A DNA stretch of 64,000 nt from Leminorella richardii (GCF_900478135.1 NZ_LS483470.1:3433001-3497000), one strand, 5' to 3'; counted from the stretch's first letter, positions 28,501-36,131 are shown. Translations and numbers: made by a program. The notes: generated by a model not told the origin, from the letters alone.

Positions 28501-30072
28501 GCCGGTGCCGCCGTTGGTGATGGTGCTGTCGCCATCGTTATTGACAACGGCCTTGTCACCGTCGATCTGGATACCGATGGAGTCGGCGTCCTTAACGGTC
28601 ATGTCGCCCTTGTTGTCCACTTTGGCGCTGTCGCCGGTGATGTCGATACCGTGACCGCCGCCGCTGACGTCCAGCGTACCGTCCTGATGCACGACGGCAC
28701 TGTTGCCTGCGATCTCGGTGCCGGTAGAGCCCTGACCGTCAACGGTGGTTTTGCCCGTATTGTTGGCAGTCGCGTCGTTCCCCGCGATGCTGGTGCCGGT
28801 GCCTCCGTTGGTGATAGTGCTGTCGCCGCTGTTGTTGATAACAGCCTTATCGCCCGCAATCTCGGTACCGGTGGAGTCTTTGCCGTCCACCTTGGTGCTA
28901 CCGTTATTGTTCACGGTGGCCTCATTGCCGTTGATCTGCGTGCCGGTGCCGCCGTTGGTAATGGTGCTGTCGCCGTCGTTATTGACAACGGCCTTGTCAC
29001 CGTCGATCTGGATACCGATGGAGTCGGCGTCCTTAACGGTCATGTCGCCCTTGTTGTCCACTTTGGCACTGTCGCCGGTGATGTCGATACCGTGACCGCC
29101 GCCGCTGACGTCCAGCGTGCCGTCCTGATTCACGACGGCACTGTTGCCTGCGATCTCAGTACCGGTGGAGTCTTTGCCGTCCACCTTGGTGCTACCGTTA
29201 TTGTTCACGGTGGCCTCATTGCCGTTGATCTGCGTGCCGGTGCCGCCGTTGGTAATGGTGCTGTCGCCATCGTTATTGACAACGCCCTTGTCACCGTCGA
29301 TCTGGATACCGATGGAGTCGGCGTCCTTAACGGTCATGTCGCCCTTGTTGTCCACTTTGGCGCTGTCGCCGGTGATGTCGATACCGTGACCGCCGCCGCT
29401 GACGTCCAGCGTGCCGTCCTGACTAACCACCGCGCCGTTACCCGCGATTTCTGTGCCGGTGGAGCCTTTGCCGTCAACGGTGATATCACCTGTTTTTACA
29501 GTGGTATTGTCACCGATGATAATCAGTTTACCTTTATCATCATACCGCCATACGGCACCGTTCGCGCTGGTTCCCTCAATCACCACGGAATTGTCCGCTT
29601 CATTCACCTGCCATCTATTAACAACTGCTGTACGCTTATCGGCTGACGTTAACGTATAGGTGCCATCCGCATTTTTACTATAAGTAAAAACAGTATCGCG
29701 AATCGTCAGCGTTTTTGCCGTTTTATCCAACGTTACACCGTTGCTGAAGGTCACTTTAGATGAAGGAGTTGGAGTACCATCTCCACCATTCTCCGACGGC
29801 ACCACAACATCATGAGAGTCACTGCCATCCGACAACTCACTGATGGCAAAAGCCGCGACCAGTGAGGTTGCACCTGCAGCGATCCACAGCTCGGTCTCAC
29901 TGCCTTGACACTCGGCCGGCAGCTTTTTCCGAGCCTCGGCACTCAATTTTTCGGCATCAGCGGGGCAGCCTATATTTGACTCCTGACGCGCTTCCTCGAC
30001 GCTGTCTGTCGCCCATGCCGCTCCACTCAGAGCTATCGCTATACAGGCGGAAAGAAGTTTTTTCTTTTGCAT
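22597..30072 (-). CDS. Giant repeat-containing autotransporter adhesin (type Va)
   Basis: This 2491-aa secreted adhesin begins with a signal peptide (MQKKKLLSACIAIALSGAAWA, cut likely after residue 21). A hydrophobic patch lies at 66-80 and a Ser/Asp-rich linker follows. The passenger of about 2100 residues is rich in Gly, Asn, Asp and Thr with regularly spaced GxxIxGDxxxVxNxGD units, as expected for a beta-helix. Residues about 199-1043 are a nearly perfect tandem array, annotated separately; the rest holds degenerate versions of the same unit. The last 270-280 residues form a 12-strand autotransporter barrel ending in FMLNFKKAF, with the terminal aromatic needed for BAM recognition. AGGA lies 8 nt before the ATG. 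The nearby PapI-type regulator suggests switched expression. The binding target is not known. The closest general likeness is to AIDA/YapH-type adhesins. Confidence 0.92.
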   Translation of the reverse strand: MQKKKLLSACIAIALSGAAWATDSVEEARQESNIGCPADAEKLSAEARKKLPAECQGSETELWIAAGATSLVAAFAISELSDGSDSHDVVVPSENGGDGTPTPSSKVTFSNGVTLDKTAKTLTIRDTVFTYSKNADGTYTLTSADKRTAVVNRWQVNEADNSVVIEGTSANGAVWRYDDKGKLIIIGDNTTVKTGDITVDGKGSTGTEIAGNGAVVSQDGTLDVSGGGHGIDITGDSAKVDNKGDMTVKDADSIGIQIDGDKGVVNNDGDSTITNGGTGTQINGNEATVNNNGSTKVDGKDSTGTEIAGNSAVVNQDGTLDVSGGGHGIDITGDSAKVDNKGDMTVKDADSIGIQIDGDKAVVNNDGDSTITNGGTGTQINGNEATVNNNGSTKVDGKDSTGTEIAGDKAVINNSGDSTITNGGTGTSIAGNDATANNTGKTTVDGQGSTGTEIAGNSAVVHQDGTLDVSGGGHGIDITGDSAKVDNKGDMTVKDADSIGIQIDGDKAVVNNDGDSTITNGGTGTQINGGEATVNNNGSTKVDGKDSTGTEIAGDKAVINNSGDSTITNGGTGTSIAGNDATANNTGKTTVDGQGSTGTEIAGNSAVVHQDGTLDVSGGGHGIDITGDSAKVDNKGDMTVKDADSIGIQIDGDKAVVNNDGDSTITNGGTGTQINGNEATVNNNGSTKVDGKDSTGTEIAGDKAVINNSGDSTITNGGTGTSIAGNDATANNTGKTTVDGQGSTGTEIAGNSAVVHQDGTLDVSGGGHGIDITGDSAKVDNKGDMTVKDADSIGIQIDGDKAVVNNDGDSTITNGGTGTQINGGEATVNNNGSAKVDGKDSTGTEIAGDKAVINNSGDSTITNGGTGTSIAGNDATANNTGKTTVDGQGSTGTEIAGNSAVVHQDGTLDVSGGGHGIDITGDSAKVDNKGDMTVKDADSIGIQIDGDKAVVNNDGDSTITNGGTGTQINGNEATVNNNGSTKVDGKDSTGTEIAGDKAVINNSGDSTITNGGTGTQIDGNEATVNNNGKTTVDGKDSTGTEIAGNNGTVNLEGGLIVTGGAFGVEITGDSNTVNNKGDMSVSDAGSIGVLVNGDKATVSNTGDVSVSNEATGFSITTNDGNISLAGSMQVGDFSTGVDLNGNNNSMTLAAKDLTVTGQKATGVNVSGDANTVNITGNVLVDKDQTAANALEYFYDPSVGINVNGNSNSVTLDGKLTVVADSELTARKYANIDGSQENIFGLVVSGNDNIVNLNGGVQLLGESGKLTDGSTVASERKGYGNTPVITVDGKSSVYLNGDSSISGDLPLGYAGMIQLRNDAMLEIGTGATINMQDITTYDHYSTPETQMINAESGAQVVNKGDVNIRNIGFASISGENSTGSNSGNISLSQFVYGILENGGAGYFTTQGGGAVNTGTITAKVMEQESVINLGASFGLKEPHAFYSDAFSMMGLEAFDRGYVLNESSGKIEMYGRGNVGMLAISESTAENAGQITLDSLWVDANDTTTLRSNIGNGARSYGVGMAVGTDTTSGPKKNATAINRLGGVITIYNAGIGMAAYGDTNTVINRGTINLEKNGNYDGSLGANSLIGMAAYEKGTAINDRTGVININADSGQAFYSDGSGIILNYGTICVNSNCLTGNDYNDTDPYAPVIYSGGDVITAQGETKSLNKKSTVNGEKEGQTVNSGTISGADITISNGELVNTSTGTVNNAIIINSGALNNAGSVAKITQNAGSVDNTGKVNSRMFQTGGTFNNQQNGIVANGAQVSKNAIVNNTGTWYLGASSSSDSNNASMMEIFHTAVFNNSGDFILNNSRNAIHLFQSGTFYNTGKMLISGANYSGNAINYWYADNNGRFINGGTADVTANALAVSGNDASANKAYFWNQNGGVVNFDKNNGVVVKFTHSNYVAQNDGTMNISGNNAIAMRGNKNAQLVNNGTINLGTQGTTNTGMIGMQLDSGATADAVIENNGAINIYANNSFAFSMLGSAGHLVNNGTVTIADGVTGSGLIKQGDSINVEGVNGNNGNNSEVHYANYTLPDVPSSSVSAIADNTSNSGSQNKLNGYVVGTSSDGSAGKLKVNNASLKGVSVNTGFTAGTSSTTVTFDNVVQGNNLTDAETITSTSVVWNAQGSTNASGNVDVTMTKNAYTNLVTDSSVNSVAKALDASYTNNSLFSSLNVRTTAELNNALKQVSGSQATTAFREARVLSNRFEMLADAAQQVGNGMSFNVVAKGDPRAELGNDTQYDMLALGKTLDLTERQTLSMVYGIARLDGNGSDKAGDNGLTGGYSQFFGLKHQVAFGDGLSWNNALRYDVHNLDSSRAISWNGVSETADTSVKQQYLEFRSEGAKTFELQEGLNVTPYAGVKLRHTLESGYQERNAGNFNLNMSSGSETAVDSIVGLKLDYVGKNGWGASAMLEGGPNLSYVKSQRSATLAGAGSQRFNVDDDQQGGGVNSLATVGVKYSSKNSALQLDAYQWKEDSLSDKGFMLNFKKAF
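26945..29478 (-). repeat. 441-bp tandem repeat array inside the adhesin gene
   Basis: Five copies of a 441-bp (147-aa) unit follow one 294-bp (98-aa) partial copy at the 5' end of the array. The same sequence recurs at about 27343, 27784, 28225, 28666 and 29107, then 294 bp further on at about 29401. Each 147-aa unit consists of six related motifs of 24-25 residues, beginning STGTEIAG, HGIDITGD, SIGIQIDGD, TGTQING, STGTEIAGDK and TGTSIAGN. Copies differ at only a few positions. Successive copies alternate QINGNEAT and QINGGEAT, which points to duplication of a two-unit (882-bp) block. Copy number is likely to vary by recombination. Confidence 0.95.
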
Positions 30073-30694
30073 CTATAATTCCTAAAAACGTTTTTGCGTC
30101 ACTACCCGTATGATGCAGCAGAAAATTCTCAATCCACGCAGCAAATTAAAAAAGCTGAGAGCGGATATCCTTGCGGGATATAAAGAATCACCAGACACCA
30201 GTGGATATATTCAGCGTCAATGAGCCTAATGTATAAAGTAATATCTCGATATAAATACTTATTTCAAATAAATAAAATACTTAGATTAAATATGATCGTT
30301 CTATAACCCAGAAAATCTAGCACGTTAACAAGATATAAGTATTGATTACACCATGATAAAAGCCTTCCTCATATTTATGAGAAATCTTTCTACTGTGTAT
30401 CGGTGAAATAATATTAAATCAGGCTATTCTTGTCTATAACATCCAAGCTAGCATTTCGTAAAATGGATACAGAAAAAAGCATTTTTATCCATATAAATAG
30501 GAATTAATCACGCAGTTCTTACTCTATATTTATAAGTAGCCATGACTATTTTAACCATATGAAGCGTGTTAAATTAATTTTAAATCTCTTTTATTTTTTC
30601 TCATATCGCCACATTCTATTTAAATACGATATAACAATATTAATCATTAAAATTAACCCATTAAAAACAAAAAGATATTTATATATTTAGGAAT
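30073..30694. other. AT-rich leader/promoter region of the adhesin gene
   Basis: About 620 bp, very AT-rich, with no gene recognised. It must contain the adhesin promoter. It holds exactly one GATC (30294), annotated separately. No other known element was seen. Confidence 0.5.
30294..30299 (-). promoter_or_regulatory. Single Dam site in PapI-type context upstream of the adhesin
   Basis: On the minus strand this reads ACGATC, the core recognised by PapI-Lrp at the pap switch, 222 bp before the adhesin ATG in AT-rich surroundings. It is the only GATC between the adhesin start and the broken gene, whereas pap uses two sites about 100 bp apart, so the assignment is tentative. Confidence 0.3.
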
Positions 30695-31000
30695 CTAATC
30701 CTTGTTTTTAGGCCACTCATCTAAATACTTATGTAGTATGGCTTTTACAAAAGACTCTTGAGCTAACTGGCTCTTTCTCCCAAAGCCACTGTGCTTTTTA
30801 TTTCCCCATGCTCATTTCCATTTACTCCATGTAGAAACATTTCTGGCAGCCCATTCTCGGACTTAACGCACAGGAGCGTCAAAGATATACGCTCACCAAT
30901 ACAAAACTGTCTCTCTATCAATATGAAAAAATCCGTCCTCTCGGTATAATTCAAACGGACAGATGCTTAGGGGATTTTCGATGACGCACTCTTCTAACAT
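30695..31000 (-). pseudogene. Probable frameshifted small gene, identity unknown
   Basis: Three partly overlapping stretches in different minus-strand frames read on from each other and look protein-like. The first runs 31000-30893 (35 codons, MLEECVIENPLSICPFELY...). The second is open from 30954 to 30763 and includes IGERISLTLLCVK and GLPEMFLHGVNG. The third runs 30811-30695 and includes GRKSQLAQESFVKAILHKYL before the stop. Joining them needs two frame changes and would give a protein of about 95-100 residues. I do not recognise the family. The second stretch alone resembles the CsrA core (IGDEVTVTVLGVK) and could instead be an intact CsrA-like protein with a TTG start. The position between an adhesin gene and a PapI-type regulator would suit a former regulator. 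Confidence 0.35.
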
Positions 31001-31520
31001 TTCAGAATTAGTGTCTCATTTTTAATATTTAAACCCCAGAATCTCGTCAATGTAAAAGTAACTCTATCGTTAAAATACTTACCGTACAGTACAAAAAATG
31101 CATTCACGAGTAAGAAAATGTGGACGGTACCTTGCACGACCTCACAAGTCGTAACAAAACAGAAGATATGTGTTGTCCTAGATAAAAAGGCATAACAAAT
31201 GTATTCCCACTATGTGGAGAGCTTCTGTTTACAAATGTCAGGAGCTGCTAATATCTAGACAGCTGATTAAACGTTTAAGACAGTTAGAGATAAAAAGTGT
31301 TTCTGGTGGAAGGGCGTTGCAAAGAACTATTTATCGAACGATTCAACAAGCGATGGAAAAATAAAGTGCGCCGCCTCGGATACGACGGTTCACATTTATT
31401 ATTGAACTCGGTGACCGCCTAACGATCACCAACAATAATAGACTGTCCTAGGCCGCTAGACGCCAATAATTCTCGTCAAGAAACTCAAGAGCAGTAGTCT
31501 GCATTCAAAAAAGCAATCGA
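31001..31520. other. Non-coding stretch between the broken gene and the PapI-like gene
   Basis: About 520 bp with no gene I can support. A 50-codon plus-strand reading frame at 31212-31364 (starting MWRASVYKCQ, basic, no ribosome site) and a 14-codon frame at 30981 with AGGGGA upstream are noted but unproven. A long imperfect inverted repeat at 31397-31440 is listed separately. Confidence 0.4.
31397..31440. repeat. Two-part inverted repeat carrying an ACGATC Dam site
   Basis: Outer arms TATTATTG/CAATAATA (8 bp) enclose inner arms GGTGA/TCACC (5 bp). Inside lies ACGATC (31422-31427). It is 81 bp past the stop of the PapI-like gene. It could be a transcript hairpin or a protein-binding site. 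Confidence 0.45.
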
Positions 31521-31844
31521 CTAGTTCTGCTTTTCCGAGCCCAACAGCCACCAGTGCAGAGGATATCCCTTTTTGACGCCGGTTTTCAACACCAGCCCTT
31601 CTTCCATAAGTTTCAATAGATAGTAGCGAGCCTGATAGACGTTAATAATGCAGCTTTCTGCAATATCGTTTGTCGTAGGAGCAATTTTGCGAAGCGTTTC
31701 ATCACTCATATTATCGCTAATCGAAACTTCATCCTTTACTGCAGCATATTTTTCAGCACATTTTTGCGCCAGAGCGTCCACTATTTCCTGCGTGATCGCA
31801 GCGCCTTTTGTCACTTTTTGCACTGACTCATCGTTATTTTTCAT
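31521..31844 (-). CDS. PapI/FaeA-family adhesin phase-variation regulator
   Basis: This 107-aa protein has a C-terminal winged helix-turn-helix segment, VYQARYYLLKLMEEGLV (about 69-85) followed by HWWLLG, which lines up closely with PapI (DYQARYYLLLLEKEGMV and YWFLKG). PapI works with Lrp, guiding it between Dam-methylated sites to switch fimbrial operons on. The N-terminal 50 residues are longer than in PapI and contain a charged helix. A very strong ribosome site (AAGGAGGAAGGG) precedes the ATG. No fimbrial operon is nearby; the closest surface-structure gene is the large autotransporter about 1.4 kb further on the same strand, so it may act there. This link is inferred from position. Confidence 0.75.
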   Translation of the reverse strand: MKNNDESVQKVTKGAAITQEIVDALAQKCAEKYAAVKDEVSISDNMSDETLRKIAPTTNDIAESCIINVYQARYYLLKLMEEGLVLKTGVKKGYPLHWWLLGSEKQN

Positions 31845-32087
31845 CCCTTCCTCCTTAGAAAAATATAAATAAGTACAATAAGCCCGAGATTATACACCAA
31901 TTACAAAAGGGACATCCATTTCTGCCGATCCATGCCCTTTTTTCTCTTTTTTCACTCAACGATAAAATGTTAAAAAACAGCCTCGTTTAAAGAGTGGTGA
32001 CTTCGCTTATTTACTAAAAATACTGGCCCAAATATATTCCTGCCGGAAGCTCTGCCGCAATCGCAGGCCCCGGCAGCAAGGCGATAG

Positions 32088-33047
32088 CTACTTCAGCGTA
32101 CGTATCGGACTCCCGGCTAAAAAAGCCTGAATGTCTTCAACAGCACCCTTAAAATACCCTTGATAGTTGCTGTCGGCAACATAGCCAAGGTGAGGCGTAG
32201 CCAACACGTTAGGCAACGTTCTCAGAGGATGGTTCAGCGGCAGCGGCTCTATGTCAAACACGTCCAGCCCGGCACCAGCGATACGCCCCTGTTGCAGCGC
32301 GTCAATCAGCGCCTCACCGTCAACAATCGCCGCTCGAGACGTATTGATCAGCAGTGCCCCTGGCTTCATCACACCAATGTCATCGCGACCTATCAAACCC
32401 CGACTACGCTCACCCAACACCAGATGGATAGAAACAATATCGCTATCCCTCAGCAGTGCCTCTTTTGACGCCGCCAGTTCTGCGCCACACTCCTGCGCGC
32501 GTTCTGCCGTCAGGTTAGGGCTCCATGCCGTGACTTTCATGCCGAACGCGCTGGCGATCTGCGCCATACGCCCGCCGATTTTCCCCAGCCCCAGCAGGCC
32601 AAGGCGCTTGCCGTTCAGCGTCATACCTACAGAGCTCTGCCACGGCCCGCCTTGGCGAAACGCATTGTTTTCCGGCACTACGTGGCGCGCCAGCCCTAAA
32701 ATCAGCGCCCAAGTCAGCTCCATCGGCGGTTCAGAGCCGCTCGCCGTTCCGCACACCGTTACACCCCGCTCAGCGGCAGCCTTTAGATCGATAGAGGCGT
32801 TCCGCATCCCCGAGGTGATCAGCAGTTTAAGCTTCGGCAGGCGGGCAAACAGCGAGGCGGTAAAAGGCGTTCGTTCACGCATGATCACAATAATATCGCA
32901 ATCACCGATCTTTTCCGCGAGCAGTGCTTCATCGTCAATATGCTCGGTTAAAGAAAAAACGTCCACACGCTCCTGTACAGCTGACCAATCAGCTATCGTC
33001 AACGCCACGTTCTGATAGTCATCAAGAATTACGCACTTTAAGTTCAT
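32088..33047 (-). CDS. D-2-hydroxyacid dehydrogenase family protein
   Basis: This 319-aa NAD(P)-dependent oxidoreductase belongs to the D-isomer-specific 2-hydroxyacid dehydrogenase family (reduction of 2-keto acids). The Rossmann motif LGLLGLGKIGGRMA starts at about 148. Catalytic residues are visible as Arg in NTSRAAIVDG, Glu in DVFDIEPLP and His in TPHLGYV. The length is normal. The exact substrate is not predictable; closest general likeness is to phosphoglycerate/hydroxypyruvate-type dehydrogenases of unknown substrate. It stands alone between the PapI-like gene and cbrA, with gaps of 243 and 105 bp. Confidence 0.88.
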   Translation of the reverse strand: MNLKCVILDDYQNVALTIADWSAVQERVDVFSLTEHIDDEALLAEKIGDCDIIVIMRERTPFTASLFARLPKLKLLITSGMRNASIDLKAAAERGVTVCGTASGSEPPMELTWALILGLARHVVPENNAFRQGGPWQSSVGMTLNGKRLGLLGLGKIGGRMAQIASAFGMKVTAWSPNLTAERAQECGAELAASKEALLRDSDIVSIHLVLGERSRGLIGRDDIGVMKPGALLINTSRAAIVDGEALIDALQQGRIAGAGLDVFDIEPLPLNHPLRTLPNVLATPHLGYVADSNYQGYFKGAVEDIQAFLAGSPIRTLK

Positions 33048-33152
33048 TTAATTCATAAACCCCACTTCATCAATAGGTTATAGAAAATCATAGTGCTGCG
33101 AATGTACACATAACCCAAGCTAAAAACGTTGCCTGACCTCTAATTTCCGATA

Positions 33153-34229
33153 TTACCTGACGCTCATTTGGGATGTTTGTTTAATATGACTAATACCGCT
33201 TTTCATGATTAGCTTTCGCAGCCACGGCGTCGTGAGTATACGAGCCTTCACGATCTTGCTCAGGAGCTTCACGCGCAGCCGGAAAGTGCTTTTAAAATAG
33301 GCCTGATTCAGAGATGTTCCCCCCCGGTTAAGAATCTGACTCAGCAGCTCGGCGCTGTCCAGTGCGTAGCTGATCCCTTCCAGAGAGCTGGCACTGATAA
33401 AGCCCGCCGCTTCACCAATCAGGAACGCGTTATTTTGACCGCAAACAAAGTCCTGCCATCTGGACGGGCAAAGCACCGTACACTTCTCGCTTTTTAGCGC
33501 GTCACCAAAAGTAAAGCCGTGCGGCACCAGCCGCTCTTTCAACAGGTCATAGCGCGCTTTCCCTTCCTTCATCGGAAACGCGCCGCCAAAAATAAAGTGA
33601 CCGTCTTTGCTGATGCTCCAGGAATAGCAGTCGGTGACTTCGTTATCAAACAGGCAGGAGTAAAACGGCACGGGGTGGCGGTCTTCAAACCACTGCTGAA
33701 TAGCCTGATAGCGCCGAATTTCATGATTGGGATAAAGGAAGCGCCTAACCATAGAGTTAGCACCGTCAGCACCGACCAAATATCGCGTAAAGATGCGCTT
33801 TTCTTTACCCCCCTCCGTGAAAGTGATGCAGTAGCCGTCGTCGGTCTGTTCTATGCGTTTACACAGCGTATCGTGATGCACGTCAACGTGATTTGGCACC
33901 AGAGACTTCATCCACAGGTCAAAAGCGTGGCGATTGATGTTGATATAGCTGCGCTGGTAGTTACGGCTAATGCCGGTTTGGGTATCTAGCGTTTTAACGC
34001 TAAAAATCTGAGGGTTTGCTATCACGCTGGTTGGCAGATTGAGCCCGAATCGAATAAACGCCCGCTGGGCGTCCGGCGCCAGCAGCCCACCGCAGGGCTT
34101 TTTAAAACCGTCATCGCCGCTTTCGCGCTTTTTATCTAGTGCAATTACGCGCAGTTTCTTGTCCAACAGCCGAGCCAGCGTGGCGCCAGCCGGGCCTAAG
34201 CCAATAATGGCTACGTCATAACGTTCCAT
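33153..34229 (-). CDS. cbrA: FAD-dependent oxidoreductase CbrA
   Basis: This 358-aa flavoprotein of the geranylgeranyl-reductase-like family matches E. coli CbrA (about 354 aa) over its whole length as I recall it: GLGPAGATLARLL FAD-binding motif (about 10-22), KKPCGGLLAPDAQRAFIR, SYININRHAFDLWMKSL, VGADGANSMVRR, and FLIGEAAGFISASSLEGISYALDSA. CbrA is linked to colicin M tolerance and its substrate is uncertain. The start at 34229 is chosen because AGGGAG lies 7 nt upstream; two further upstream ATGs in the frame are poorly placed. It lies 98 bp downstream of kdgR on the same strand. Confidence 0.9.
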   Translation of the reverse strand: MERYDVAIIGLGPAGATLARLLDKKLRVIALDKKRESGDDGFKKPCGGLLAPDAQRAFIRFGLNLPTSVIANPQIFSVKTLDTQTGISRNYQRSYININRHAFDLWMKSLVPNHVDVHHDTLCKRIEQTDDGYCITFTEGGKEKRIFTRYLVGADGANSMVRRFLYPNHEIRRYQAIQQWFEDRHPVPFYSCLFDNEVTDCYSWSISKDGHFIFGGAFPMKEGKARYDLLKERLVPHGFTFGDALKSEKCTVLCPSRWQDFVCGQNNAFLIGEAAGFISASSLEGISYALDSAELLSQILNRGGTSLNQAYFKSTFRLRVKLLSKIVKARILTTPWLRKLIMKSGISHIKQTSQMSVR

Positions 34230-34327
34230 CGTCATTCTCCCTATATGTATGTCGTCAGGGAAAATACGCATCCCATGTGAAGTCGGCATGAAGCGAATCT
34301 GCCGACACTGCGGGGAATTTGACGTCG

Positions 34328-35119
34328 CTAGTAGGGGTAGTCGTGATAGCCCATTTGGCTCGAGATATCGCGTGCAGCGGCGTGCAGCAAAGCAACCAGC
34401 TGAGGCCGACCCTCTTCGCTAAAGCGAAGAGTAGGTAAAGAAAGGCTTAAGCCTACACTCACTGTACCGAGGCGGTCGAATACCGGTACGGCAATACACC
34501 GCACGCCCTCTTCTTGCTCTTCAGCATCTTCTGCATAGCCCTGCTGCTTCACCTGCTCCAACAGGGGAAGAAAGTCCTCCCGACGCTGAACGGCATTGCC
34601 GGTTCCCGGGCTAAAGGTGATTTTTGCCAACGTCTCTTCACGCAGTCCCGGATCGCACCAGGCCATCAGCACCTTGCCGATAGCTGTCGAATGGATCGGA
34701 TTGCGTCGACCAATGCGGGAGTACATGCGCAGGTTGTACTGGGAATCAATCTTGTGGATATAAATGATCGCGTCGTCGTCCAGCGCCCCGAGGTGAATCG
34801 CCTCTTTAGTTTGGCGCGACAGCTCGCGCATCGGGCCGTTGGCATAGCGGATAACGTCGACGTTTTGCAGCGCCTTTGCACCAAGCTCGAACAGCTTGAC
34901 CGTCAGCGAGTACTTCTCGGTGTCTTCTTCCTGACTGACATAGCCCAGCGTTTTCATCGTTTGTAGGAAACGATACACAGTGCTTTTCGACATCATAACC
35001 CGCTGAGCCAGCTCAGAAATACCGATATCTCGCTCGTCACCCAGCGCGTTCAAAATACCAAATACTTTCAGAACGGAAGAGACGGAATCCGGCTGTTTAT
35101 CTAAATCCTCTGCCGCCAT
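34328..35119 (-). CDS. kdgR: IclR-family transcriptional repressor KdgR
   Basis: KdgR represses genes for pectin and galacturonate breakdown and responds to 2-keto-3-deoxygluconate. The 263-aa product matches E. coli KdgR closely (DLDKQPDSVSSVLKVFGIL, RVMMSKSTVYRFLQTMKTLGYV, HLGALDDDAIIYIHKIDSQYNLRMYSRIGRRNP, ending MGYHDYPY). The winged helix occupies about 17-80 and the ligand-binding domain the rest. No pectinolytic genes are in the window, so it acts elsewhere. Upstream (35120-35222) is its promoter region. Confidence 0.95.
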   Translation of the reverse strand: MAAEDLDKQPDSVSSVLKVFGILNALGDERDIGISELAQRVMMSKSTVYRFLQTMKTLGYVSQEEDTEKYSLTVKLFELGAKALQNVDVIRYANGPMRELSRQTKEAIHLGALDDDAIIYIHKIDSQYNLRMYSRIGRRNPIHSTAIGKVLMAWCDPGLREETLAKITFSPGTGNAVQRREDFLPLLEQVKQQGYAEDAEEQEEGVRCIAVPVFDRLGTVSVGLSLSLPTLRFSEEGRPQLVALLHAAARDISSQMGYHDYPY

Positions 35120-35222
35120 GGCGATGTTACCCGTTTCAATGTTTGTTTCAGAAAAATTGGAACACAGCCTAGTATAATGTTACCTCGCCAATACTAACAA
35201 TTCTTCATCAAAAATCCGCAGG

Positions 35223-36131
35223 TTATACCGTAAACGACGCGAGGTCTCTGGCCATTTCTACATCAGGAAACACCTCTTGGCACTCTGCCAGCAGGCGCGC
35301 TTCATCTTCTTTGCCGTAGCGCGGGCTTAGGTGAGTAACAATCAGTCGCTTTGCTCCGACGTCTTTAGCCACCTGCGCAGCCTGCCGGGTCGTAGAATGC
35401 CCGCGACTGTTGGCGCGTTCAGTCATGGAGGCCTCTAGCGTTGCTTCGTGCACCATTACGTCGGCATCCTTCGCCAGCAGAAATGCGCTTTCCGCCGGCG
35501 CCGTGTCACCGAATATCGCCAGCGTTCGTCCTTTTGTCGAAGGAGATAAAAACGCGCTTCCATCAATAACTCTGCCGTCGTCCAGCTGCACTCGCTCTCC
35601 GGTCTTTAGCCGTTGAAACAGCGGCCCGGGCGACAGCCCGGCGGCTTTCAGGCGCCCGGCATCCAGAGAGCCGGGGCGATCCGCCTCTTCAATGCGAAAA
35701 CCAAAACAGGGCACAACGTGATTGAGCGGCTGCGCTGTTACGCAGAAGCGTTCGCTTTGATAGATAACACCAGCATCAAGCTCTACGATATCCAGTGGGT
35801 AAGTTAAATAAGAGGCGCTGAGGTTCAGAGAAACTTCCACGAACTCTTTGATGCCCTTAGGGCCGTAAACCGTCACTGCACCACTGCCGCTCAGCATGGA
35901 GCGGGTCGTCAGTAGGCCCGGCAGACCGAAAATATGGTCACCGTGCAGATGAGTAATAAATATTTTCTCAATTTTTGCCGGGCTAATGGGCGTGCGCAGG
36001 ATCCGGTGCTGAGTACCCTCACCACAGTCGAATAGCCAGACTGCACCGCCCTCTATGGTCAGCGCAGTGCAGCTGACGTTGCGCAGTCTGGACGGCGTTC
36101 CCGCTCCGGTGCCTAAAAACAGCAGCTCCAT
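35223..36131 (-). CDS. rnz: Ribonuclease Z / RNase BN
   Basis: This 302-aa metallo-beta-lactamase-fold nuclease trims tRNA 3' ends. The zinc-binding motif is THLHGDHIFGLPG (about 60-72). Further metal ligands are in NHVVPCFGFR, FGDTAP and HLSPRYG, and the N-terminus MELLFLGTGAGTPSRLRNVS is characteristic. Length and sequence fit E. coli RNase BN (elaC). GAGGGAC lies about 5 nt before the ATG. It is the last of four co-directional genes, 23 bp after the dehydrogenase gene, and may be partly co-transcribed with them. Confidence 0.95.
   Translation of the reverse strand: MELLFLGTGAGTPSRLRNVSCTALTIEGGAVWLFDCGEGTQHRILRTPISPAKIEKIFITHLHGDHIFGLPGLLTTRSMLSGSGAVTVYGPKGIKEFVEVSLNLSASYLTYPLDIVELDAGVIYQSERFCVTAQPLNHVVPCFGFRIEEADRPGSLDAGRLKAAGLSPGPLFQRLKTGERVQLDDGRVIDGSAFLSPSTKGRTLAIFGDTAPAESAFLLAKDADVMVHEATLEASMTERANSRGHSTTRQAAQVAKDVGAKRLIVTHLSPRYGKEDEARLLAECQEVFPDVEMARDLASFTV

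Noticed and set aside
26945..29478. CRISPR-like regular repeats
   Set aside because: Repeats are contiguous coding units of 441 bp without unique spacers; no cas genes nearby.
27328..29646. 772-codon open frame on the plus strand across the adhesin repeats
   Set aside because: It is the mirror of a repetitive, GC-biased minus-strand gene; periodic stop-free frames are expected and it has no ribosome site or recognisable domain.
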